Of a DNA stretch of 64,000 nt, positions 10,823 to 22,017 are shown piece by piece (position 1 is the first letter of the stretch; every line of letters starts with the position of its first letter). The position numbers were made by a program, and so were the translations under genes. The DNA is taken from NCBI RefSeq assembly GCF_004664715.2, contig NC_051072.1, forward strand, positions 34,753,642 to 34,817,641, written 5' to 3'. The notes below the pieces were generated by a model. It ran no database searches. It was not told the origin of the DNA and worked only from the letters and a program-made list of their open reading frames with translations. This stretch comes from Peromyscus leucopus. Its lineage: Eukaryota > Chordata > Mammalia > Rodentia > Cricetidae.

Positions 10823-12139
10823 TATTTTTAATGACACAGTAGTTCCATTTCACCTTCTTCCCCTGAACTCACTCATCCAACATTTTTAACGGTTATAGAG
10901 ACAACTGGAGGCAACAGATGATCTCGTGTAGATAGGGCTGGAGAACAAGCTGGCTTGTTAATTGGGCCCTGAAATTTTTCCATCCCACCTTGGGCAGTTT
11001 ACTGAACGGCTTGCCAAACTTTAAAGCTATTATAACTAGTTTCACACAGATGCCAGACAAAACAGACAAGAAATTAATTGGAATGATCACAAATACATTC
11101 CTTCTGAATAAATTAAACAAACTGGCCGGTGCTAGGAGACATTTAAAATAGGAAACCTGACGCTAATCAATCGAAACAAGTTTAGTTCTTTAGGATGTTA
11201 TACTGGGGAGATATTTCACTTTATAAATAATAGAAAACGGGTGGGAGGTTTGATGGAATTAGAAGGATTTTGTTTTTTGTATTCTCCAAGAGAACTGCCT
11301 AAGGTGATGATGTGACTTTTTGTTTTCTTTTGTTTTTTAAAGAGATTATTATTGTTATAAGTGATAAGAGCTAAAAGTCTTTAAGTGAGGACTCAAACTA
11401 TTGGCTCAGCTTTTAAATTATAACATTGAACAAATCAAAGTATAAAAGCCCAGAACAATATTGAGAGATGAGGGCTTCGGTCAGATGTTAGACAGACCAT
11501 CCAAACAGCTGGGAAAGATGTTGATTCTCCCTGGGAAATTTGTAATGTATTTGACTCATGTTTTCATGGAGCTGTGGCCTGTCCTAGGGGGTTTGAAAGA
11601 GAGAAATCTTGCCAAGAACTTTATCTGGAAAATGATAGTATTTGACCAGCTTTCCAATTAGACAACAAAAGAACTTAACAATAACAACAAAAATACTCAG
11701 AGTCACTGAATGCTTCAAATGCCTCCTCTACAGCAGCAACATTTCAGGCTGTACATCCAGAAAGTGACTGAGTGAATCATTCACAGATATTTCCTTATAT
11801 AGGACGATGTCTTAAAAATGTATTTAAGCATAAATACAACATGAAGTGATTTAAAAAAAAATAATAAAAGAGGCGAGCTTTCATGACTCGAGCAGGATGG
11901 TATGCTACATCTCACGTTCAGTACACACAATGTGTTCAAGAAGAAGCCTCCTTATGCACGCCTTGGCATACCTACAGCTAGTATCTGATGCAGAGAGGCC
12001 GGGAAGGGAAGATTTGGTAATTGAATTCCTGCTGATGTGATGCAATCTTCGGGGCTAAACAACTCTTGAATAGGCTTTGTTCATTTTTAAAAGGGTTTTA
12101 ATTATTTGCTTATCTAGGACTGGAACTGTCATTGCATCA
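10823..12139. other. Unique AT-rich non-coding stretch
   Basis: No repeat assigned. A 75-codon minus frame (10893-11120) and a 66-codon plus frame (11461-11661) have no recognisable domains. Confidence 0.4.
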
Positions 12140-12392
12140 AACCAGCCTCAAAGATGGATTGAGAATCATCCATTATCCATACTGAATTGCTTATGGAGGA
12201 AATGGTATGATTTTAGGGATGAGCTTAAAATCAAACCAGTGGGAGACCAGGAAGACACAGGAGTAGAGAGATTAGAAAAAACTATCTAGGAGCTATTTAT
12301 TGACTGGGTGATGGATATGTGGGGTTTATTACACTATTCTCTCAACTCTTATAAATGCTTGGAATTTTCTACAATACATTTTTTAAAAGCTA
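12140..12392 (+). mobile_element. Ancient L1M 3' end
   Basis: 'ctgggtgatggatatgtggg' followed by 'tttattacactattctctca' and 'ggaattttctacaataca' matches the 3' UTR end of mammalian L1M elements ('gggttcattatactattctc ... gaaattttccataata'), with an A-rich end. The upstream part (12180-12290) is more diverged. Predates the rodent radiation. Confidence 0.7.
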
Positions 12393-13238
12393 TATGAAAA
12401 AAGTGAGAATGTAAGGAAAAATTACTGGTTGGCACAGAGGTGTAAATATTTAGAAAAAGCATGCCTTCCTCGTATTAAAAATTTCCAGTGATTTTCACCA
12501 AAGTGGTAGCCATATTTGTTGTTTCCCTCTAAAAAGCTGTTTCCTTATTTAGAGCCATATTTTTAATATCACAATTAATGAGATTAATTTTGCTTCCTAC
12601 AAGCACAGTACTGAACTTGAGTGAAGGTCACTTGGCTTCTAAGATCTCAACTGGGCTATTTTTCATCCATATTACTTTGAACAAGTCATTTAATTTTTAT
12701 TTATTTATTTTTTTCTGGACAGAGTAGAGGCACCTCCTATCTTTACTTTCCCTCAGCATTATATAGATGCTTGGTTCAGCCAGAGAATATTGTGTGTGCC
12801 TGTGTGAGAGAAAAAGGTGAGGAGGGGAACAGATGAGCTGGACAACAGAATATAAGACAGTATGATTGTGGTATCTTCTTATTAGCAATCACAGACTCAG
12901 AAAGCCTGGCCCTCTAACTCACTGTACAACAGCTTTAGTGGTATCTCAGGTCAAAGCATTTTCAAGGATGATGAAAATCAGAAGAAGCTTTCGGCGGTAA
13001 CATGTGCAAGTGAGAGAATGTCTCATTCTTTAGCAGCAGTACTGTACTGGATGTCAGAGCTAAGAGACTACAACAGCATGTTTTCCTTCACAGCTGCTAG
13101 CTGCAGACCCGTTAGGAATGCTTCTATGCTGCCCATGTTTGCAACGGTCTGAGAACACCTGAAGTAAGATTGTGTTTCCCTCTATCACATGTAGGCTCTT
13201 TGTATAACCTGGAAAACAGGGCTGCACAGGAAGCAGGC
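12393..13238. other. Unique non-coding stretch
   Basis: No recognised repeat. An ATTT-rich run lies at 12693-12713. No exon signature. Confidence 0.4.
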
Positions 13239-13630
13239 TGTGGCTGGAATGAGGATGGACCCCTCCATAGATTTGCTCATAGATTTGCTTACTTGGTCAT
13301 CAGGGAGTGGCACTATTTTAAAAGATTAGGGGGTGTGGCCTTGTTGGAGAAAGTGTGTCTCTAGGGGTGGGCTTTGAGGTTTCAAAAAGCACATCCCAAG
13401 CTTCGAGTCTCCCTCTTCCTGCTGCCTATGGATCCAGTCTCAGCTCCTCCTCCAGCACCATGTCTGCCTCGGCCTGCATGCTGCCATGCTCTCCACCATG
13501 ATGATAATGGACTAAACCTCTGAAACTGTAAGCCAGCCCCAAAAAATGCCCCTTTTTTAAAAAAAATAAATAAATAAGAGTTGCCATAGTCATGGTGTTT
13601 CTCCACAGCAATAGAACACTGACTAAAACA
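13239..13630 (+). mobile_element. Solitary LTR-like element (MaLR/ORR1-type) with exact 5-bp target-site duplication
   Basis: A 392-bp element starting TGTGGCTGGAATGAGG and ending ...GACTAAAACA, giving the TG...CA termini of an LTR. CAGGC flanks it exactly at 13234-13238 and 13631-13635. Inside are rodent-repeat landmarks 'ggtgtggccttgttggag', 'caccatgatgataatggact' and 'ctgtaagccagcccc', an A-rich AATAAA region at 13560-13578, and 'ttgccatagtcatggtgttt' just downstream, placed like an LTR R/U5. The 5-bp duplication fits ERVL/MaLR integration, not hAT (8 bp). I also considered the rodent hAT repeat URR1 and think it less likely. Confidence 0.75.
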
Positions 13631-13639
13631 CAGGCATAC

Positions 13640-14415
13640 ACTAAAAAAAAATCACTCGTAATGCAAATGATAACAATGGCTAGAGGATTACAATTGACCT
13701 GAGAATACATGGCCAAGAACAATGCAGAATGCAAAATTTATAGTGGATATAAGCTTGCTTTAGAAATTTTAATATCATCAGACACATACAAACTTAAGTT
13801 AACTAATGCTAATGTTCTAGTTTGTCTGAGCCATTAGAAGCTGAAATCACAGTCATTTTTAGTATAAACAGTGCTAAGAAATTTCCAACGAATTCTTCCT
13901 TTTCTGTTTCTGAAAAAGTCTTAACGTTTTTAGCTGGATTAGGCATTTTATAAAACCAAGCTTCAAATTTTGTGAATAAGTAAAGGCAATTTTTCCAGGG
14001 CCACAACTGAATGGGTCACTTTGAAACGAGCTCCACAACCTTAGGGTTAAGCAATGAACATTCCCATCCTTCCCAAATGCATCCCCTTTAGGGTTTTGTT
14101 AATGGAAGAGAATCAGACGTTAAAAAGACATGACTAGTAATACAAGTTCAAACCGTAACTCACTGTCCAAATTTTAATAGCAAAGAACATATCCTGATAA
14201 CTCCAAAGCTACTGATACAAAACACAGAATTCATAAAACAGTTATAGCTTTGACATTAGCAAAGCTATGCAAAAGATCTTCTTTTAAAGTATATCTTCTT
14301 CAACCTTTAAATCAAAACCAGGAATCCTTTCTATGCTAAGAGCTATAGCTGAATTCTAAAGCTATATTTTTAAATAGATAAATTCAAATGTGCAGCAGAA
14401 ACTCGTTCTACATAA
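13640..14415. other. Unique non-coding stretch
   Basis: AT-rich; no repeat family or exon recognised. Confidence 0.4.
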
Positions 14416-14431
14416 AGAATAAAGCAGATCT

Positions 14432-14594
14432 GGCTGGGCAGTGGTGGTGCACGCCTTTAATCCCAGCACTTGGGAGGCAGAGGCAGGTGGATCATTATGA
14501 GTTTGAAGCCAGCCTGGTCTTCAGAGGGAGTTCCAGGACAGTCAAGGCTACACAGAGAAATCCTGTCTCAAACCGGCGGGGGGGGGGGGGGGGG
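14432..14594 (+). mobile_element. B1 SINE with a poly-G tail and 16-bp target-site duplications
   Basis: Complete B1 body (ggctgggcagtggtggtgca ... gagaaatcctgtctcaaa). Instead of a poly-A tail it ends in CCGGC followed by G17 (14578-14594). The duplication agaataaagcagatct is perfect at 14416-14431 and 14597-14612, so the poly-G run lies inside the inserted unit. The G-run could have grown after insertion or been present in the tail. Confidence 0.95.
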
Positions 14595-14612
14595 AGAGAA
14601 TAAAGCAGATCT

Positions 14613-15599
14613 TGATTTCTAAAAGTATACAAATGAAACAAAACAAGTTTGGAAACCAACTACATTAGGTGATTCAGAAATTACCTAGGTTAAGTTAATG
14701 AAGCTAACAGTTTGTAATTCACTATAACAAGTTCTCTTAATACTTCCTGATATCTTAACACTAATAGGAAAAAGTTTTACCTGATTTAACTTCTTCCATT
14801 AAGGAGACATTGTTATATGGTGTTCTTCTAAATCAACCAGGGAAGTCATTTAATTTGATGAAAACTAAGTTCAAAGTATTTATATACCATGAGCTAGCTT
14901 TGTCTAAATACAATAGATAGCCAAATGTGTAAAACATAAAGTAATCAAGCTTTCAAAGTTTTCACTCTGCATTTTCCTCTCCCTCCATCCATCCATCAAT
15001 CAAGGCCATGGTGCTGCAGTCTGAGGAACCAGCGCTCCATCCTTCTTCCTCCATGGGACTTCCTCTGCCTTAAGCTGGTGACTGGGCTTCCCCTGAAGAC
15101 ACTTTCCTTTCTCTGGGGTGGCATCCAAGGCTCTGTCCTGAGCCTTCTCCTGCCTCCTCCTCTTCCCCTGCTTCCCGGGCTCTGACTGTCCATTCCGTAT
15201 CTCCCCATTGGTGTTTAGGAGGGACAGCCAATCAAATGAACGAGTTGAATCTCTTAAACTTCCTAGCAACTTGATTTTCTACTTGCTTAGGTCATCCGCA
15301 AATCTCAAAGGTGTCTCGAGTCTTCTTTCTCTCAAGCTACACCATGAGGAAATACGTCAGCTCTTCTGTCGAGTGCCTTGATTATGACTGCTCTGGTCTA
15401 CAGCACATGACCATCTCCAGTCTGTTTTGGCAATGACTTCTTCATTGCTTTGCTGGCTTCTAGTCTTCTTCCCATAGTCTACAGCACCACAAGAGAACCA
15501 AATGACCTTCTAGTACATGCGTCAGCTCCAGGTACTCCCCTGTTTACAACCCCCCACAAGGGGCCTCCACATCAGTCAAAGGCAAGGTCCCTCCATATC
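14613..15599. other. Unique non-coding stretch
   Basis: No SINE. CT-rich sequence from 14.97 to 15.2 kb gives overlapping 70- and 89-codon minus frames without known motifs. The 15.3-15.6 kb part may be an older extension of the L2 described next, but I cannot align it confidently. Confidence 0.35.
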
Positions 15600-15974
15600 C
15601 TCTGAGGCTCTTTGCCTTCCTTTACTTCCTTGGCTTGAAAAGGCTTGTTCTTTAAAAGCTGCAGGTATTCCTGCATTTCAACCTGGCAAGGGCCCCACAT
15701 CTCCAGGCTTTAGACTACCCCTTCTAAGTCAGGGGTGACTTAGATGACTGCCCTGTTTCCAACAATATCCCTCAACTCCTGAGACCCTGCTCTCCCTAGC
15801 CTTAATATCTCCCTATGACTTATCTTACTAATTTCTCACCCTCTGGCCTCTGTGTGCTACTCCTCTGTTTATGAACTGTTGCTCTCAACTAGAATACACG
15901 AGAACAAGGAGTTATGTGCATGCCCCATACGTGTGTATTGCACTATAGCTATCTGGTGAGTAAATAAACAAACG
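15600..15974 (+). mobile_element. L2 LINE 3' end, diverged
   Basis: The order of degenerate blocks follows L2: 'gaccctgctctccctagcct', 'ttatcttactaatttctcac', 'caactagaatacacgagaac' (consensus 'cactagaatgtaagctccatgag'), then 'tatctggtgagtaaataaac'. An ancient mammalian remnant with no open frame. Confidence 0.5.
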
Positions 15975-17006
15975 ACACCATTTGTAGCAGAAATGAGAAT
16001 AATCTAAACAGTCAGGACCCCTGTATAAATAGTGCCAAGTAGTTCCTGTTGTATTAAGTCACCTTCCCTGATTCCAGCCTGTGGAATATGCCTCAGACCC
16101 ACCAGAAACCTCCCCAGATAAAGTCTTGTCTTGGAGGAGACTAGAAGTGAGGAACACAATGAGTATGCACTCTCAGCCATGTCACTGATGGAACCAAGCT
16201 TGTCCTTTGAACCCTGATGTCATAGGTAACATAGTATGCAAGGTAGACTCTATTTTCACTAGAAGCCAATCACACATTGACTTTCCAACTTACATTGGCT
16301 ACAGCCTCCCCTTTAGCAAGGTGCTGTCACAGACTCACCTCTTGAGAGGTTGCCTTGTAAGTCTATCAGGTTGCCCACAGCGGTCTAGACATGAGAAAAA
16401 TGTGCAGGACTGGTTGGTTGCCTGGAAGCTAAGAGGCTGTAAGTGCTGAGGAGTGCCAGATGATTCTTAATCTTAGAAACCAAAACCAAAATTGTATAAG
16501 GCTGCAAGCTGAGTATTTTCCTTAATAATTTGCTCTAAGGTGTAACGTATGAAGTATGCCCCACCCCTTTGAGGAATTTATCCCAGATTTTGGAAGACAA
16601 AGTTTTTTAATGGAAACAAATGTACTGTAATGCTCAATGTTTTCAATGCTTGGGAACATTGTGTCTGTGAGAAGAGATCAAAAGTAGATTTTGGAGAGTC
16701 GGGTGTGGACTTGTTCTAACAGAATAAATTAGCAACGTAACATCATTTGGTTGTTTGCTTTCGCTTATTTACTTCTAAGTTCAATTGTTCCACAAGGAAG
16801 TGAATAAACGACAAGCAATGTTTTAGTAGTTAACGAAATGAACAAAAGCTACATCCTCAGATGTCTAGTTCATTGATGGATTCAGGGACTTAGCCTGTGC
16901 TATCTTGTGCACGGAATATTTCAGATGACTGTAGCTCCAGAATCATTCAAGTCTGAATTCTGAGAGTCCCTGATGAACATGGGGGTTTTACCCGCAATTT
17001 ACAGAA
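15975..17006. other. Unique non-coding stretch
   Basis: No repeat assigned. An 80-codon frame (16207-16449) has no domain I recognise. Confidence 0.4.
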
Positions 17007-17067
17007 TAAAAAAAACAAAAAAAACAAAAACAAAACAAAACAAACAAACAAACAAACAAAAAAACAA
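17007..17067. repeat. (AAAC)n-type A-rich simple repeat
   Basis: About 60 bp of A-runs broken by single C (aaaacaaaac, aaacaaacaaac). Resembles a decayed SINE/LINE tail, but no element body adjoins it. Confidence 0.85.
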
Positions 17068-17316
17068 CCACCTAGCCACCAAAACCTTCTGGCTTCATTA
17101 CTGAACTGAAGTGGAACCTTCCTCCATTTTCCCTCCACCTGGAAAGTTAACCAGCTGCAAGGGTGAACAACAGCATCCTGGGAGGTCACCAAGGAGCTGC
17201 TGCAAAAGCAGGCACTGGGAATGCTGGGAGGTCACTGGACTGAGTGGCGGCAGTGGAGGTTTCATGACCAGGGAGCCTGTAAACTCTGATCCAGCTACAA
17301 ACATAACCCGTCTCTT

Positions 17317-17449
17317 GGCCAGGTGGTGGTGGACACCATTAATCCCAGCACTCGGGAGACAGAGGCAGGTGGATCTCTGAGTTTGAGGCCAGCCTGGTCT
17401 ACAAAGCAAGTTCTGGGACAGCCAGAGCTACAAAGAGAAACAACAACAA
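17317..17449 (+). mobile_element. B1 SINE
   Basis: 'ggccaggtggtggtggacac', 'attaatcccagcactcggga', 'cagcctggtctacaaagcaa' and 'cagccagagctacaaagaga', ending in (CAA)3 with no long A tail. A few point changes and a short gap (ggatctctgagtttgaggc) separate it from the younger copies. Confidence 0.92.
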
Positions 17450-18369
17450 TGATAACCACGACATGATGATCCCTTTTCTTCTGTCTCCAATCCCAGTACT
17501 GTCTAATCTTTCTTCCACATCAGTTCACAAGTGAAAAACAAGAAATGAGGCAGATAGAAAGGTGGCCTGAAAGATCCAACCAGCAGCTTCCAGTTTGTCA
17601 CCAAAAGTGTCCCCAGCCTCCGCCACCTGGGACTTGATCTGGTGAAGTACCAGTTGCTGGAAAGCTCCAGTTTCAGTCTGACTATGTATTCCCAACGAGC
17701 TGGCTGCGAAGCCCCTGTTAAGAGTTTCTCCTTATTACATTATACTGCTGATAAATTCGAGATGATCCCAGCCCTCGGGGACACCCAAATCCTTCACTGG
17801 TGTCACACTCAGCCACTACACAGGCCGCATCCAAGAAACAGCACTCTGAGGGCTGTGAAATGCCCAATTTCTAATTCTGTTCCTTCTCATGTCAATACTG
17901 AACGGCTTTATTGTCCAAAAGATGCTAGGAGCATCTATGCTCACGGGGTGTGGCAACACTGAATGTCCTGTTGAGAAAGAGTTTGCAAATGAGAGGAATT
18001 GAAGGGAAAGTGTCTACACCATCCCTCTGGGAAAGGACTGAAGCCAGCTGAGACACAAGCAGCCACAGGACCTGCAGGTGGGTGGGGAATGGAACATGTT
18101 GACCTGCCCTACCCACGGCTGCTGATAGGTCTAGGAACATCAGTACAGCTGTTTGGCCAGAGTCCCTGGCTCTGCATGGGTTGTCTGGCTGTGGAGCTCT
18201 AATAATAAAAATGGTAAAAAGCACACTAAGAGGCCATACCTTTCTGTTAAGAAAGCCTACCCACCACCATACTGAAGATTTAAGTGTTCTGGACGTAAGA
18301 CTATGTGTGATCATACACACAGGGAAAAAAAAATACACTGCTTGATTCTGCTACTCCTCTATTAACAGA
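17450..18369. other. Unique non-coding stretch
   Basis: Moderate GC. Frames of 106 codons (plus, 17642-17962) and 137 codons (minus, 17925-18338) have no recognisable domain or splice context. No repeat assigned. Confidence 0.35.
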
Positions 18370-18805
18370 CATTAGCTGGGCACCCTTCTTGCCCTGGGTA
18401 TGGGGCTAAGGCAGCAGACACAGAAATCAAACGTAACCCTTGAGGAGGGTCTAGTGGGTGGGATGGCAGGTATCACAGATAAGCAAGTGGGTGCCAGAAA
18501 AGGGGTTGGATGTGATATGCCAGACACATCTGGACTGAGCAGAGTACGAAGGGTATGCAAATGCAAGAGCAAGGAGATGACATGACCCATTTGGAAAGCT
18601 GCAGCCTCACTAGCGGTCACATGTCATGAGCCAGAGTGGCTGGAAATACAAGGAGGAGGGCAGGGGTAGGTCATGGAGGGAGGGCCGTTTGTGCTTTGCC
18701 AAAGAATGTGAACTTTTATACTTTGGGATATGAGGAGCCACTGCACAATTTTAAGCCAGCAACTGATAAGAACAGATTTCCAGTATGGAGAAAAAGGACC
18801 TGGGA
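18370..18805 (-). mobile_element. L2 LINE 3' segment
   Basis: Read on the plus strand, block order follows the reverse complement of L2: 'ctgggtatggggctaaggca', 'gtctagtgggtgggatggca', 'gccagagtggctggaaatac', then a 'tgggatatgaggagccactgcac...' region that aligns to L2 'gggaagccattgaagggttttaag'. Strongly diverged; overlapping frames on both strands are incidental. Confidence 0.6.
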
Positions 18806-19844
18806 AAAATGTGGTGGGGACAAGGCTAGTTCGGCAACCCAAGAGAGCCAACAAGATGACTGGTCCAAGAGTTGCTTGACACATGGAAATGCCATGTCCT
18901 GAACTAGACAAAAATGACAAAGCCAAAATATCATCATCACCATCATGGAACAACAAACCCATTCAAGGCAGTTGGCACATTGAGCCAAAGATGATGATGT
19001 TGGTTCAGCAAGGCTGGTATCCAATAGGAAGGTCATACGTGGAGGAAGGAGGCTTCAGGATAAAGTGACAGCATCTGTATGCTACTTAGCTCTGAAGAGC
19101 AAGCAGCTTACCTTCCATGGATGATGGACTCCAACAGTAACTAACTTCATGGCTTTGTCTCTGCTGGAGCCTGCCCACCCCACGGTGGCTGGATGCAGTG
19201 TAAACGAAAGACACATGGTATCTTTCATCTTAAGAATATAAATACTTCATAAAAGTCCACATGGAAACAGGAAGAAAATGTAAAGAGCTTGGGTTGGGGC
19301 CTGCCCATGGTGGTAATAGCAGTACATACATTTTTAAAATGATATTTACAACAAACACCAATTTATTATTGATAGACTAACAAAGATAAAACTTTTATTC
19401 CCAAATTACAATGTGAACACTGACAAATTCATTACATAAGAAAAAACAACAAAAAACCAACTACTGCTTCATTTGTACTTGTATTTTAATATAGCTGTCT
19501 TTTATGTAGTGGTTTTCCCCGCTTAGAGATAAAAGGTACCAATAACTTCATCTGTAAGGTACAATTATATTGCTTAACCGGAAAACATTTCTATCAAGCC
19601 AGTGTCACGAATACCTGGTCTTAGTTTTTATGGAATATAGATCAATATAATCTCAGAACTGAAGTCCATACAACTTTGCCAAAATAAACTAACCCAACTG
19701 ATTGACCCCGGTGATAGAGGAGATCATATTTTGGAAGATGCTATCATAAAATATAAGTATTTCAGACGCAGGCTCTTTGATGATGAAATTAGAGAAGAAA
19801 ATGTCTTATCAGGTCACTGGAAGAAAGGTCTGAGAACAAGGGAT
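18806..19844. other. Unique non-coding stretch
   Basis: No repeat recognised. AT-rich from 19.3 to 19.75 kb. A CAT/ATC-rich run (catcatcaccatcatgg) lies at 18931-18947. Confidence 0.4.
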
Positions 19845-19965
19845 TCAAGTCAGGAGAATCAGGTTCTATGTAATGCTTCCATTGGTGACCTGTGTGACCT
19901 TGGGCAGGCCTCACCCATGCTCTCTTTCCTGGTGTCCTCCTCTGTCTCCATGTGGACTTTTATAA
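19845..19965 (+). mobile_element. MIR SINE core
   Basis: 'gacctgtgtgaccttgggca' followed by 'ctctttcctggtgtcctcct' is the conserved MIR core-SINE order (consensus 'ctgtgtgaccttgggcaagt ... ctcagtttcctcatctgtaa'). Ancient mammalian element. Confidence 0.7.
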
Positions 19966-20210
19966 AGTATTTATACTCTTAAGATGAAAGATACAAAGCA
20001 TGCTACTTAAGTGGAACGTCTGAGTCACTTCACTCAGAATAGGAGGACAGAGCCACCTGCCATCCCAGGATACCAGCTATCTTTATCTGGGGAGGTGGTG
20101 GTGGGGGGTCGTTTCCCAAACACTATGTCAACAAAGGACTGTGTCACCTGGGTTACCTGTTTCCCAACACTTCAATGTAAAAAGAGGAAAGGGAAAAAAA
20201 GGAACTTGGT

Positions 20211-20228
20211 TGGGGTGGGGTGGGGGGG
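20211..20228 (+). other. G-quadruplex-capable run
   Basis: Three G-runs of 4, 4 and 7 separated by single T; the last can supply two G-triplets. First of three G4 motifs within 1.4 kb. Confidence 0.7.
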
Positions 20229-20893
20229 CACACGACCAAATCCTACAAGGGACTTCTCACCAGAGAATGTCTAATGCTCAATTTACTGCAATTCCAATTA
20301 AGGAATGCTTGCAGGTGAATTTGCATTTTTTAATAGTCACATGGCAGTCACATATATTTAAAGTTCTGGGATCTGTACGTGTGAGACGGCACCTCAGCCA
20401 CAGGCAGCTGTTAGGTTTCCATGAGGGTAGGAGGCTCCTGACGGTGGCCGGAAGGCCGGCTGGTCAGTAGACGGTCTTCTTGCCTTCGCTGAAACTGGCT
20501 TTGTGCCCCTCTACCCACTAGTTCATCCACTTGTCACAGCCACGGAAAGAAGACCCCGCAGGCAAGAAGCATGTTCAAGTCCAGGAGTCTGGGAGATTTT
20601 TCAAGCACATATTCTATAGACAGAAAAGGAACGAACAACCCCCACGCGCACCTCATATAGACAGCCAAATGAAGAGTGCAGACAACAGCCAGCCCAGGCC
20701 CAGAGCCCCACCCCGCGAAGGGGACGAGAAAGGGTGCTTAGAAAAATCTCTCTCAAGTTGCCGTTGTGGATAAAGTGTTTTGTAAAACACAAGGTGCTGT
20801 CCAAGTGGCAAGTGGTTTAGATTGGTAGGGGTGGAATGCTAATTTCCAGAACCACCCAGGCATGGCCGCATTAAGGCTCGCTCGTCTAGCGAG

Positions 20894-20900
20894 TGAGTCA
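20894..20900. promoter_or_regulatory. AP-1/TRE consensus TGAGTCA
   Basis: An exact heptamer adjacent to a GC-rich inverted repeat in the CpG-elevated block. A motif match only; such heptamers occur often by chance. Confidence 0.25.
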
Positions 20901-21173
20901 GGAGACTGACTGGTTTCGCCGTGGGGCTCTTACCGTTTCCTGAGCACTGCTTGTTCTAAGTCAAGTTTCCAGAATAGCACATGGCGGGGTGGGCGAAACT
21001 GACGCCAACAAGGGAAGAAAACATCCTCAGTGTGGAGCTCTGCCTTTTTGCTGATCACTTCCCCCACGGCAGGCCCCTGTTTGCATCAGGTACCTCAGCG
21101 CTCAGGCTCCCAGCCCGCACCTCCTTTAATTTCTATCCGTAACAGGGACCCAGCCCTCATGGAGTGCCTGGCA

Positions 21174-21198
21174 GGGGGTGGGTGGGGTGGGGTGGGGG
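21174..21198 (+). other. Strong G-quadruplex motif with 1-nt loops
   Basis: Five G-runs (5, 3, 4, 4, 5) separated by single T, the arrangement expected to form a very stable parallel G4. Confidence 0.85.
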
Positions 21199-21473
21199 CT
21201 GCTTCTGCAACGTCCCTCCATCACCGTACCAACAGTGCTTCCCATGATAAGCGACAGGCCAGCAAAGCCCAGAGACTTCTCCTCAGGAAGAAAGGGTGGA
21301 ATAAATCCTTCAGAACCTACCCGGTGACTTTGCTTCCTTGTCACAACGTAAGGTCCTGACCCTTGTTTTCTTCCAACGATTGTTTTGTCTTACAGTTTAT
21401 TCCTTGGGATACCACTGATTTCACTGACTTAAATGTGGATGAAAAAGACACAATCCCTAAATGGTCCTACTGT

Positions 21474-21537
21474 GGGGGGGGGAGGCAGGTGAAGAAAGGA
21501 GAGAGGGAGGGAAGGAGGGAGGAAGGGGGAGGGGGCA
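21474..21537 (+). repeat. Polypurine GGA/GGGA-rich tract
   Basis: Nearly uninterrupted purines (gggagg, gaagaaagg, gagagggagggaagg) over about 60 bp with only single C and T breaks near 21485-21490. Low complexity. Confidence 0.8.
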
Positions 21538-21591
21538 TGTATAAATGTGCACACATCACTACAGAGCGGAGAAGTTGATGTCAGGGGCGGC

Positions 21592-21627
21592 GGGGTTGGG
21601 GGGATGGTGGGGTGGGGTGGGGTTGGG
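21592..21627 (+). other. G-quadruplex motif
   Basis: Multiple G-runs (4, 6, 4, 4, 4, 3) with short T/AT loops in 36 nt; the third strong G4 in this region. Confidence 0.8.
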
Positions 21628-21660
21628 TCTTCCTCTATATATAGCTTTCTGACTCGTTGT

Positions 21661-21854
21661 CTTGAGACAGGCTCTTCTTTACACGTGGAGTTCACTGACT
21701 AGGCAAGAGGAGTTGGCCACTGAGCTCCAGGGCTCTAGGTTTCTGCCTCCCCAGCAAGTCAGCAGGCCTGACTTTTTATGTAGGTTTTGAGGAGCTGAAC
21801 TCAGGTCCTCACAGTTGTATAGCAATCATTTTTATTGACTGAGCCATCTTCCAA
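21661..21854 (-). mobile_element. B4-type SINE, diverged
   Basis: On the plus strand: a B1-like half (ttgagacaggctcttctt ... ggtttctgcctcc) then an ID-like half in reverse (gaactcaggtcctcac ... gactgagccatcttccaa). This B1-plus-ID organisation defines B4. Old copy with several indels. Confidence 0.65.
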
Positions 21855-21877
21855 GTTTCTCACTTCATTCCACGCTA

Positions 21878-22007
21878 CCCCCCCCCCCAGGTCTTTTGTA
21901 CCCCAGGCTGGACTCAAGCACCCCACGCAGCTGAGAATGACCTTGAGCTCCTGATCCTCTTGCCTCCACGTACAATCGCTAGGATTACAGGTGTGCATCA
22001 CAACACT
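21878..22007 (-). mobile_element. Old B1 (B1F-like) with a C11/G11 tail
   Basis: Plus strand: C11 at 21878-21888, then 'ggtcttttgtaccccaggct', 'cagctgagaatgaccttgag', 'ctcctgatcctcttgcctcc' and 'aggattacaggtgtgcatca'. The 'agctgagaatgaccttgagc' segment marks older B1 subfamilies. On the element strand the tail position is poly-G rather than poly-A. Confidence 0.85.
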
Positions 22008-22017
22008 ATGACGTCAT
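22008..22017. promoter_or_regulatory. Palindromic CRE-type site ATGACGTCAT
   Basis: Second copy of the same 10-bp palindrome as at 4401-4410, here exactly at the 5' boundary of the old B1. A motif match only. Confidence 0.35.

Larger units (their letters stand above)
20380..21340. promoter_or_regulatory. GC-rich, CpG-elevated block, candidate regulatory element
   Basis: By hand count there are over 30 CpG dinucleotides in the 700 bp from 20,380, several times the density of flanking AT-rich DNA. The block holds an inverted repeat CTCGCT-5-AGCGAG at 20878-20894, a consensus AP-1 site TGAGTCA at 20894-20900, and a strong G4 at 21174-21198. No interspersed repeat accounts for it. It may be a decayed CpG island, promoter or enhancer; there is no direct proof. 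Overlapping frames up to 109 codons have no recognised domain. Confidence 0.4.
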
